Shown here in pieces: positions 10,901-22,900 of a stretch of DNA of 64,000 nt; within the stretch, counting starts at the first letter, position 1; the number at the start of each line of letters is the position of its first letter. A model generated the notes under the pieces. That model did no database searches. It was not told the origin of the DNA and saw nothing but the letters and a program-made list of their open reading frames with translations. Both the position numbers and the translations under genes were made by a program. The stretch comes from Pisaster brevispinus (lineage: Eukaryota > Echinodermata > Asteroidea > Forcipulatida > Asteriidae), in the NCBI GenBank assembly GCA_023634235.1, contig JAMKCF010000009.1:2852001-2916000 (forward strand), read 5' to 3'.

Positions 10901-13900
10901 ATGCAGCATGCAGGAGTTTTATCAAATTCCTTGCGTGACTGGTCGTAGTTGGTCAACCACTCGCTGAGTAGAAAAGTTAACTCTTGATGCGGCTCAAAGC
11001 CAATGCCCAAGTTGCGTCTGTAGATCTTATGCATTGACGTCATCCGGCCGTCATCTTAAGGGTAATGATGATGAAACATCGGGAACCGACGGAGTGCCAC
11101 AGGGGATTGGTTGATGAACGATCTCCTTTTGACCTCTAGGTGAGGGCGCCCTACCCAAATGACGCCATGTGCATAATGTCTATTGTGAAACCATATTATT
11201 CATTGTTATTATTTATTGTTATTGATGTGATGTGATGTGTTTAACATTTTGGTAATTTTCCGTCTAACCTTTTTCTTATTGCTCTATATTTTACTATTTT
11301 AACTATTTTACTTTTTACTGTTCGTACACAGGGCCCTTAGGGATAGCAGTTGTAATACTGATAAGGCTACCTGAATAAATCAGTAAATTAAAACTTTAAA
11401 AATGCCCTTAGTTTGTATATTTAAGTATTGTCATGATAGCCATTTTGCCTCCTGATGTAAGAATTGTATTCAGAGTCACACACAGTCGATACTCTATCAA
11501 AATGTAAACCTAGCTCTCCCCCTAGGCTACTGTCTGGCTGATATTCAAACTAAACCTGTGAACAGCAACGCTTACAGAATGACAAAAGATTGTTCAATTG
11601 TTGCCCTCGCTGCTCTTTTGATATCCTGTACATCTGCCAGCATATGGAAAGGTTAATGTTATGCGTTAGTTAATAGCACTTGATAAAAATACAGTTTACC
11701 TGTAATTATTTAGTAGCAAGAGCAATGACGTGTTCTTTACTGGGCAGAACGGCTGTTTGTGAACTAATTGTGACTTTCTGACATAACATAATTTGTCATT
11801 TACTAAATTAATTAAATTAAAAATTATTTATTTAAAGGTAAAGTACAGAATTATCAAAATATGTTTTAGAATAAATTTGGTAGCTTTTGATGAATAAGTT
11901 TTTACCAGCAAAGTAATTTGTTATCATGTAAAGTAGACCTCAAAATGCAGTACAATTATTTTGATTGGGGCAATCGAAGTGAGCACATTACATGCATTAT
12001 ATGAATGCCCACAGAATTCTTGACGAAGCATAATTTGTTTTAGTTGTTTCAACTTAAAAATTACCACTTAATTTGATCAAATTTTTGCAGGTTGATTGTC
12101 AGGGATTGTGAAGTGTTTTTATTGAAAATGGGAATGAATTTACTCTTGCAGAACCAATGATGTATTATCTCTTTATGGACAGGAGTCATGGAGTGGCTGC
12201 AATGATTTCCCTATGTTTGGTGTCCCATAAAGCAAATTCCATCCAGATTTAGCAGTTGTTTTTTATGAAGAATACTTTAAAACCAATCCAATTACAATGG
12301 AAATAAGATATCTGATACATTGCCTTTTTAAGTCACAAATCAATGCTCAAATGGAACTGCTCAGACTAATTCCAGTAATAACATGGTTTGGGCAGACATT
12401 TTTCTTTGCTACATAAGAGACAACAAACATCCATATAACAGACTGTTGAAGTTTTGCACGTATCGAAAATGAGAAAACAGCTCAAATGTAGATTATATTT
12501 TTCCATAAAATCAAATCTTCTTTTTAAATTCTGTTTATAAACAATTTTTTTAATTAAAATACTCATGGAAAATACTCATCAAACAATTTCAATTTCTATA
12601 TATTACAAATAATTTATTAAAATTGACATTGAAAACAATTTAAAACTCGGTGCAAGGATGCATACTTTTTAGTCATAAACTACGTTAAATTAAAGTATAG
12701 TTGAAGAAACAGAATTATGAACACATAAAAACTAGACACGGTTGGTACCAATTTGCACTTCACAATAGTTTTGAAAAAAATAACAGGAATACCCAAAGAA
12801 TACATGATCATAATTGACACACACATGATTGATCAGTAGATCCTAAAATTCAAAAAAATTGATTAAGAACTAAACAAAATTTACATAAAAACCTAGTTTT
12901 CAGTTATTTTTTATGTGTGTGTGTTGTGTTTTAAATAGCATGAGCAAGACTCTCCTAGGATCCTGAACTAATTACTAATTTATAAAATTTCTTCCACCCT
13001 AATCGTGTTATCAATCTCTGTAGGAAATCAAATTACTGGAGTTTTATCTTGGCAAAAGTATGAAGTCACCTGGGGGCAAGGAATTTGAATTACAAACAGT
13101 GGAGTCATTCCATGGGAAGTACGAGAATTTCAAGGTGGGTAGTCATCTTTATGATATTGCTGTAAATAATTTAGTAGACTTGGTTTTCTTAGTGTGTCAA
13201 TATTTTTATACAGTGTTTTAATTATTTTCATTCGAATAGTCTGTTGGAAATGACAACATGCTACATATATGCTAAAAAAATGTTGTATAATCTTACCAAT
13301 TATCTCATTATATTACTTTGTTTTATACCAGGCATTATATTTTTTCGATTTTTGACCTTCAGAAAAATCAGCAAAATATTAATTGAATAGCCTGAAAAGT
13401 CTGTCAAAGCCTGTACCATGTGTACATGTAGATCAGCCCATGTGTACTCAATCAAATGGTCCTACTATTTCCCCAAGGACCAAATATCATGGTTCATACT
13501 ACTGAACTAGCTTTTTGACAAACAATATAATCTTGCTCAGAATTTACAAACTAGCATTCAAAATGTATGGTGCTGATAGCCATCAGCAAAGAGGCTTTAC
13601 TTACTTGTAAACAATTTTTACAGGTCAGCAAAGATATTTTGTTAGATATGTTTGCAAACATATGAACTTTGCAACACATGTACAAATGGTGATCATAGTT
13701 TTAAGGCATCCCATGTATTTAACAGGCATAATATTCTTTCTAATCTGATTTCCATTTTTTAACCTAAAAAATCAGAGAGACTGTTATTAAATATCCTGAA
13801 CATGTCTGCAAAAGCCTGTTCAGTGCAGGCCATCCCTCACATTCAATCAAGTTCAATCATATTCAGGCATTGGATCTCTCAGGATTTTTCCTGATTTCAG

Positions 13901-16900
13901 GATTTCATTGAAACAAGTAAAGCAGTCGAAAAAAGGAAAAAGAAACAGCCCACTTTGTGTACAAACCTGTAGTTGTGTCTTTTTGGTGATGCACAGAGTC
14001 TGTAAACCTCCTGCATTGTAACATCTGGGAGGATCTAGTTTAAGAAAAAATGGAGGAACCCACGCCAGCAAGACATTTTCCAGGAAATGTCACATCCTTC
14101 AAATCTCATACCTGTCATGCCTGTGTCTAATAACACGCCTGATTTTAGCTACGTCTGTTCCCATTTCTGAATTGTTGACATACTTGTTCAAATTCCCTCA
14201 CTAGGTGCCCACTATACCCATCGATGGTAAAGAGGTCCCCTACTATGAGGTATTGATGGACAGCGGTACCCCGTGTGATCTCCGTGGTAACATTCCTCGT
14301 CTGACGAGGGTGCGTTACATCTGCGAAGCCATGGGAAGGAACGAGATGTTCACAATAAAAGAGACGTCGACATGTGAATATGAGGCTGTTATACTCACAC
14401 CGAATCTTTGCAGTCATCCACTGTACAAGTAAGCTTCTTGTGGAATTGTAAAATCTAGACTTTTTCTCCCACTAGTTTGTTAAACCGTCTTACTTTCCGT
14501 AACATTTGCCAAGAAGTTGACCAATCTTTCAGAACCAATAAGTGGAACAACTTGACACTAAAATATCTGGATGCACCACATGATATAATATTGCATGCTG
14601 AATGCTGCATAGTGTATTTTATCATACAAAATCATGTGGATGATAGTTAGTGTTCAGACAGTAGGAGGGCTGTTAAAGGAACATTAGCCTATAAACTGTG
14701 CAAGTCTCGCGCGTATTCGAACATTGGGATCCGTTAAAGCGCGTGAGTTTGTTTCTTTAACGCAATAAAGCAATGTACGTGGGACCACAGTGGTCCCAAA
14801 AATGTTCGAATACGCGCGAGACTTGCATGGTCTATTGAACACAAATCTATGATGGAACTGGAAATGTGACACCAAGAAAAAAAATACAGTTTTCAAATTA
14901 TAATTTAGTGTAACATTAACATAAACTTTAAGATTCTTATAACTTAAGTTCAAATTGGAATGAAACAAATGACATTGTGAATACATTTTACAACTCTTTC
15001 AGAATCTGCCAATAACTCTCATTTGACCCCTTCCCAGTTCCATCTGATTTGAAAAGAAACTACATTGTGTGACAGTAACATTCCGAGGGCAATGTGCCCC
15101 TTTAACTTTAAACAATTTGATCTTGGGTCAGGGTTGTAAATTCCATTCACTTTGCCAATGTCAGAATGTTTGTTTCTTTAATTTGAATGCAGGATGAGAG
15201 TGACGCCCATAAGTCCCATCAATTGCCATGCCATGAACGGCTCCCCAACGAGACCAAGTGGTTATGAACAACTGTACAGAGATACAAGCAGCAGAACACA
15301 GTTCTCACCCTCAAAGGTGAATCTCATATTACAGCCTGTATGTCGTGTGAATCAAAACACCTGACAAATTTTGAGTTTGACAAGAGGTCCATATAGGAGC
15401 GAGTTCGGGCGGGCGACTAGAGTGACTAGACTGTGCGCCGTGTGTGACGTAACTCTCAAATTGACTATCTCGACCATGCTCCAGTGCATGGTCGATCTAG
15501 TCAATCTCCCTGTGCTCTATGGTTTCTGGTAAGTCTAGTCACTGTAGTCGCCCACCCGAACTTGCTCTAGACTGCGATGAGAAAACAACTCGAACAAACA
15601 CTTTATTTTTGTATGAGGTCAAATCTTCTGTTTAAATTCTATGTATACAAAATTATTGCAAGTAAAAATATCCATAGCAACTTTTTATAAATGCTCTTTT
15701 CAATTTTCTTATAATACAAGTAATTTGTTAAAATTTACTTTAAAACAAAATTAAAACTTGGGACGAGGATACTTGTTTTATAGAAGCCCCATTTGCAAAA
15801 CATGCCTGAATTTGTGCACCCATTACGTAGGTTTAATGATTAACACGAAGGTTAGTTGGGCAAAGTTCTTACATGTTTACAAGTAACCGGAAATGGAGGT
15901 CAAGGCTTATTCTCTGGTTTTATCCGTGGATTTGTTAAATTGATTTTACTTTCATTTTATTTCATCGCAAAATTTTGCTTTCCCAACAATATAACATAAT
16001 TTGTGCAGCCATAAACTACGTTTAAACTACATTATTTGAAGAAACAGAATTGCACACGTGTAAAACTTAATATGGCTTGGACCGACTTGGTCCCGGAAGT
16101 TCAAATATGCGTGAGACTTGCACAGTCTATTGATTCTCTCTCCAACTTTCCTCCGAATGTATCCGGGGTGGGAAATTTAAGATTTCTATTTGAAGTCATA
16201 CCTGGTGACAAAGGTAGCTTCAGAAACCAATCATGTTTTTTATCCACATATTTTGTGCGAAGGACACTGTTCTCAGAAGCTCATGGATTTCTATAAATCC
16301 AGGGGTTGCCAAAATGTTTAAATGTTATCTTTGCAATATATCTCTCATCATTTGTATTCTATTTTCAGACTTTTTCGTCACTGGTGACTCTCACCTCTGA
16401 ATGTACATCACTCAGAAAAGAAATGGAGAAATGTTGTAAATCATATCATGTACATGTAGAGTAGTTGATGTTTATACTTGTATTAACTAAATTTGATTAT
16501 TGCAGAACTTTTCTGACTGACATTCATGCAGCAAAATCAACCAAAACTTGTTTCCTTGATGAACTCTTCTTTTGAAATGCTTAAAATATTTGCATTGTCT
16601 TTCTCTCTCTCTCCCTCAAAAAGATTAAATTGTTTTGTTTGAAGATGAAAGGAAAGTAAAAACACTTCTCAAGTCTTTATGATGAATACAATACATGTTG
16701 GTTGTAAGGTGGATAACAGTGTGTATGCTAAAAAACATAAAATGAAATTCCTATTCAGACCTGATACTAATACTGAAGGCAAAGAGAGGCAATTGCCTCC
16801 ATGTCCCTGGTCACTGCCTTGGTGTCCTTTGGAATGCTCTAGTATACAAATATTGACTGCTTCGAGTGCTATGGTTAAAACTACGACTCCCGAGGTGATC

Positions 16901-19900
16901 CCCGGAGTGTTCTATTTTCCCGAGGCGCAGCCGAGGGAAAATGGAACGGTCCGGGGATCACCGAGGGAGTCGGAGTTTTAACCATAGCACGAGTAAAAGC
17001 AGTCAATATTTGTTTTATAACACCCCCAACAGACTATTTATCATCCTCGTACACGTAACGAACGTACGCGCATTTCAGATACACAGATGCACAACTGATT
17101 GAGTTCGAGGTGGGTAAAAAAGACGTCTGGGTACTGCGCGCGCCATGTAATAGTCGACTATTCCATGGCAAACGACTATCACACGGCCGCCGGGTTTCTA
17201 GTAAAACTAAGACATATCATGTGACGCGCTCTAAACCAATGAAAAGGCAGAATTTTTGTAAGGGGTGTTATAATACAGTTGATCTGATACCATGAACTGA
17301 CGCATTAATTAAACAAACTTTTTTTTAAATATAGTTTTCAGTTCGAGACCTAAATCTCGGGAGCTTTACTTTTTAACTTACGATAATTATGACAACCTTT
17401 ACCTGAAAGTGGAACATTTTTTTCATGAAGTGACTGTAGGGTTTCATTCAGCATTGTAATGCCTGATGCACAATTTATCACAAAAAGTCACAATCCTTGT
17501 GTGTGGTGGGCAAGCATGCCACTGATCTCAGTTTTCACAAAGTGGCGCTCATGAAATCTTTGAATGAAGTGCATTATTTTTTATTTATCAGCATTTAATC
17601 TTATTTATATTTACAGGTAAAGTCAACTGTGACAGCCACAATAACAGCACCTCAAGAGAAGTCTACAGCAGCATCAGCTAAGCAACATTTACCCAGACCC
17701 ATCCTTGTAGACAAACAAATTTTACAGGATTTCTTGAACGGGGACTACTGTCTTCATGGGGTCAGTGACATTGTCATTTTTTCAAAATTTGCACTTTATA
17801 GGGTCCTTATAAAAATGGGGGGAAAAAACAAAAGGTCTTTAACCTCAGGTTAAAACGGTGTGAAATGCCACTATGTTTGATACCCTTCAATTGTAAAAAA
17901 CTTGTTTCATGTTTTGGATTGAGGTGTGTTATAAAATGCATATGGACTGGCGTAGTGCTTGCGTATCACCCTCGTGCTTGTGAGTGGCCAAGGGAAGTAG
18001 GACCCTTGCCTGGTCGCTCACGGTCTCTTGGGGTGCATAGATGTGCACTAGTGACCTCAGTGCCAGTCAATATGTGTATGTTACGGATATATTCATATTC
18101 ACCCAGTTTGAACGAGCACAATATCATGACAAAAGTTAAACCCCTTTTCGTTGTTTTAACTAAAGTGAAGGCTCTGAATTTTGTTAAGAGTCGCAGATCG
18201 GTTGAATGGTCTGTTATTTGAAAAAGTTGTCAAAATTTATTATACTCCATGATTTTACTTGCTATTTATCTCATATGTCAATCTCAATCTAGGGCACAGG
18301 ATGGTGGAGATATGAATTCTGTTATGGAAAATTTGCACAACAATATCATGAGGTAAAGTAGTGTTATGGTTTTGTTTTTTTCTGCTGTTTGTTTGAAAAT
18401 GTTCGGACTTGCAGTTGATTTTTACAATTGTCGAGTAATGGCAAATTCAGATGTTCTGTTTTTTTATATGAAATTATTGATTACCGTGGGGGACACAAGG
18501 CCAAATCTTATCCCTTGGCCATTTACTTCTCAAACTTCCCACAACTGCACTTCCTGTTGTTCCTCAAACCACCCCTATCACCTTGCCTGTTACTCCTCCA
18601 ACTGCCTCTAACTGCTTGCAGCTGCCCTGCCTGTTACTGTGCAAACCGCTCGTAAAAGCCTTACCTGCTATTCCTCAAACTGCCAACAGCCGCCCTGCCT
18701 GTTATTCCTCAAACTGCTGGCAGCCGCCTTGCCTGTTACACCTCAAACTGCCTGCAACCGCCTTGCCTGTTACACCTCAAACTGCCCACAACCGCCTTGC
18801 CTGTTGAACTTCTCAATCGCCCACAATTGTCCTGCCTATTACTCCTTAAAGTTGTGTGTGTATGTGCACACCATATTTTATGTACAATGCATTTCGCGCA
18901 CGATTTATACAATAATGTCAACCAGGCTTGCATCACAGTAAACTTACGGGTGTTTTTACACACTGCATACCATGATTTGAAAGGATTTTATGGAGAGCTT
19001 CAGGTATTAAAGAAAATTATATGTAGGTAATAGAGGTATTTATTTTATTTTATTTTTTCAAAGGTATGCTGTGTTAATTTCAATCACTTTGTCAACATTC
19101 TGTTTGTTTGTGACGACAGTACAGTTACAACAAAGTTGTGCACAACTTTCCATGTAACAAATGTTCACTCTCTTATCTTTCCTACCTCAAAGCTTCAATT
19201 TGGTAAGGCAAACAAAACAACTGTGGAAATCATTTGAAATGTAATTTCATCCTCTAAAACATAAACTAAACTTGTAACACGTGAAAACAATCCCAACAAA
19301 AGTTATCTTAGAGTTTCTAGTTACAGTAGATAATCCTTTGACTTTCCTTGCCCCTTGTCAAGGAGTAAATGACTCAATTATCCATTGTACGCAAGTCCTA
19401 AAGGATTAATATTTCTATAAATTTGTTTCTTTCCTTGTAGGATAAAAATGGTAGAACCGTTATACTTCTTGGGTCTTGGAAAATGGAAGAACACAAAGCA
19501 TGGTGGACCAAAGAGAGAAAAACAGTTGCTGCAAAGTAAGTCCCACCTCACTTACAGTTGTGGAATTTCATTTCTAAGAGGGCAAGGCCATTTTTATTTT
19601 ACAAAGAAAAAGGTTTACTGCCTGCAACAAAGAGTTGTCTGTCCCTGGGGTTGTAATATCCACCTGTACCACTGGTAACACTGCTTGCACCCAGCCACCA
19701 TTTTGTAACCAGTTGCAAAGAGACTTGAGATCAGCCATCTCAATATAAAGACCAACAAACATGATGACATCTATGCGCTCTCCATAGCTTATCTTTTCCT
19801 AGCCATTTCCACCAGATTTGTTTTGTCATGGTATGCCATGGTATCAAGTTGCAAATCACTGGATTTAGATCATGGTCCAATGCATTTCAGATCACATCCA

Positions 19901-22900
19901 TGGGGTGCTTGGTCATTGACACCGTGTTGGCGCTTTCAGGACTAGGTGGATGCAGGGTACTAGGAAATGACCCTCAGGTGGCTAGTGACTTGCACGGTGT
20001 ACAGCAAGTGACACATCTCAAAAAATTCTCAGTTTCACGTACAGACTTTTCCAGGGGACCTGTCAAATATGAATGATTTTTAAGTTAGTGGTATTGTGTC
20101 TTAGCATTCTAACAAGTAATTAAAACTTCATTGACAATTAAACTATTATTACTAATATTGAATTCAAGTAAGTGATTAAACAATGTCCAAATTTCCTAAT
20201 TTAATAACCATAACATTTATTTGTGAACTACATAGCCGTTACTTCATGCAAATTAAATAGCAACCGTTGTATGATTAGAGAAAAAGGTGGCCAAATTGGC
20301 TTTCATTTTGAAAAATGGCCTGCCAAAAATATATTTCAGTCTGTTAAATCAACTTATAGTTATACTCATATATTTGCTTACACACCTGAGTGTTAGAAAA
20401 CAGCATTTTAGCATCCCGGTTTCGTTTAGACGTGTAGGAATCAAATGCAATATGGGGGACAATATGTTTTTTGGTCATGGGCGGCCAATTTTTAAAGATG
20501 GCTGTTTCAAGTAAACTTACCCTCTATCTCTATACTGTGTGTAGTCACTTTTTAATAGTTACCTTCACCCTTGCAGACCAACTAAACAACATTTTAGCCT
20601 CATAGTTGCGAAAATGTTTGCATGTAAATACAGGACAAATTGGCTTATGGCGGCCAATTAAAAAAATGGCCGCCAAAGCCGTTAGGGAGCAGAAAATTAA
20701 ATGGCCCAATATCAAAATGTTTTTGTCATAATCAACTTTACCTATATACAAAAGCTCTTGCTTTTATCACAAAATGCACACATTGTTGTGAGTTTTTTAG
20801 CTATGCCGCGTTACTATTTTGAGATCCTTAATTCTGAAAGTTTATCGATACGCTTTCTGTTTCCTCCCAGGAGTGTAACCAATTTATACAGCAATGGTGA
20901 TGTATGTGACATCACAGGAAAGCACAGAGTGGCACAGGTCAAATTAAAATGCAAAGAAGACATGCAACCAACGGCGGTCACAATCTACTTAGCAGAACCC
21001 AAGGATTGCGAATATGTACTTGGGGTAAGTATTGAAACCAACCTGAACAGGCATTGTAACAGATGTTAATTTTGCATCGGGGATAAAGAATATTAATTTT
21101 GGTTTTTACCCTACACCGATGTGTGTTAGCACTGTATACTCAGTACTTTCCCGAGTTCTGTGAAAAAAATCACAGGCATATTACTCAGGTGGGATTCAAA
21201 CCCACGACCTTTGCAATTCTAGAGCAGTCTCTTACCAACTAGACCACCGAGATTGCCCGGTAGCTAGAGGCAGTTCGAATCCTATATTTTAGCAGCGGGT
21301 ACCGCAACGATTTAATAGATGTTAATTTTGCATCGGAGATAAAGAATATTAATTTTTGTTTTTACCCTACACCGATGTGGGTTAGCACTGTATACTCAGT
21401 ACTTTCCCGATATTAAATCGTTGCGGTACCCGCTGCTAAAATATAGGATTCGAACTGCCTCTAGCTACCGGGCAATCTCGGTGGTCTAGTTGGTAAGACA
21501 CTGCTCTAGATGCAAAGGTCGTGGGTTCGAATCCCACCCGAGTAATATGCCTGTGATTTTTTTCACAGAACTCGGGAAAGTACTGAGTATACAGTGCTAA
21601 CACACATCAGTGTAGGGTAAAAACCAAAATTAATAGGCATAGTAACATTTTCAACCGTTAAGCATCTCAACTTCTTAGGAGTATGCAGTACCAGCAACTG
21701 TTATAGGCGCTCATGTTGATGGTCATTCACATCAACAAACTCTTCCCATCCAGGGCCCGATTTCATTAAGCTGTTAAGCAGAAAATTCTGCTTAGCAAAT
21801 TTCTTCACTTAGCAAGAAATTAGCGGGGTACCAGTGGCAAAAATGTAAACCTTATAGAATGTTGGCTGGTAACCCATTTCTGCTAAGCAAGATTTTCCCA
21901 TGCCTAGCAAGTTTTTTGTGCTTACAGGCTTTAAGACATTGGGCCCAGGTACTCATTCACTCCTGGGTGATGAGAGGCAGTTATATTTAAGTGTCTCCCC
22001 ACAAGTCAAAAGTACCATCTCCCAGTTTTATACCATCCTCCGTCTATAGAGCATAACCCAAAGTAGGTTCTCCCGGTAATTTTTGGCAAATGAGCGACCA
22101 ATTTCACTTTCATGCATTCGTATTCAAGAGATTTTGCCTCTTCAGTTGAAACCATTACCCCATTTGTTTGTTAGAAAATAGTATTAGCTTTTGCAAACTG
22201 CTTACCAACCAAAAGGACCTATGGTATAAATGCAAACAATTGTTAATGACCTGACGTTTTTACCCTATTAGAGTCTTTCTCTGAGAAAAGACTCTGCTAG
22301 GGTCGAAACCTCAGGCCATTAACTATTTTTTTCAATTTACTTTTGACACAGTATATCATTCTGCTCAATTTAACTTATGAGTAATTCATTTTATCCATGC
22401 GAAATCAGCATTCAGTTAAGCAGAGTAGGCGCAACTAGAGATTTGTACAAGAGTGTTACTTTCGTTTTCGCTCTGCCAAAATCTCAAGGTCTGACCCAAT
22501 TTTAAAAAGTGAAATTTAAGGATTAAGGTTAAGATGCCAAATCTGATAGCCAGATTTGTCATTCATTATGACAATTTTTTTTATTTTTACATACCCAAGT
22601 AAGATATTGCTATTTGTCACAACGAGTGAAAAACTGGCAGTCGGATACGGGCATCTGACCTTTAATTATCTCAGTTGGTTTTTTTTAAATAAAAGTAACA
22701 AACTTTGAAAAGTTAAAAGCAATTTTTTCCAATCTCGCACCAAATGAAAAATAAAAAATCTAGAGAATCAATGAATATAACCTCTTTTGTTTAGTGGTTT
22801 TGCCAAATCTAGTCATATATTATTGAAAATCAAGAACTTAATTTTTTTATTTCCTATTTTCCAGGTGGATTCTCCCATAATATGCTCTTTATTAGGTACA

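Larger units (their letters stand above)
15317..17616 (+). other. ERLEC1 intron with two hairpin MITEs
   Basis: Besides the hairpins at 15397-15567 and 16847-17012, the TIR pair TATAACACCCCC (17019) and GGGGTGTTATA (17263) brackets a 255-bp segment rich in CpG (ACGTAACGAACGTACGCG). A remnant of the 14690 MITE family lies near 16085-16130. The short frames here are not protein-like. Confidence 0.5.
21025..22864 (+). other. ERLEC1 last intron, rich in palindromes
   Basis: Holds the tRNA-like inverted repeat (21092-21634), the GGGCCC-ended MITE (21753-21946) and the palindrome at 22242-22324. From 22330 to 22864 I see only AT-rich intron. Confidence 0.5.

Noticed and set aside
18366..18963. Overlapping Cys/Pro-rich frames in the ERLEC1 intron
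   Set aside because: They are translations of the 34-bp minisatellite in successive frames.
21475..21545. Genuine tRNA gene
   Set aside because: The anticodon arm does not pair, the acceptor has five pairs only, and it sits in a mirrored repeat; called a tRNA-like SINE head.
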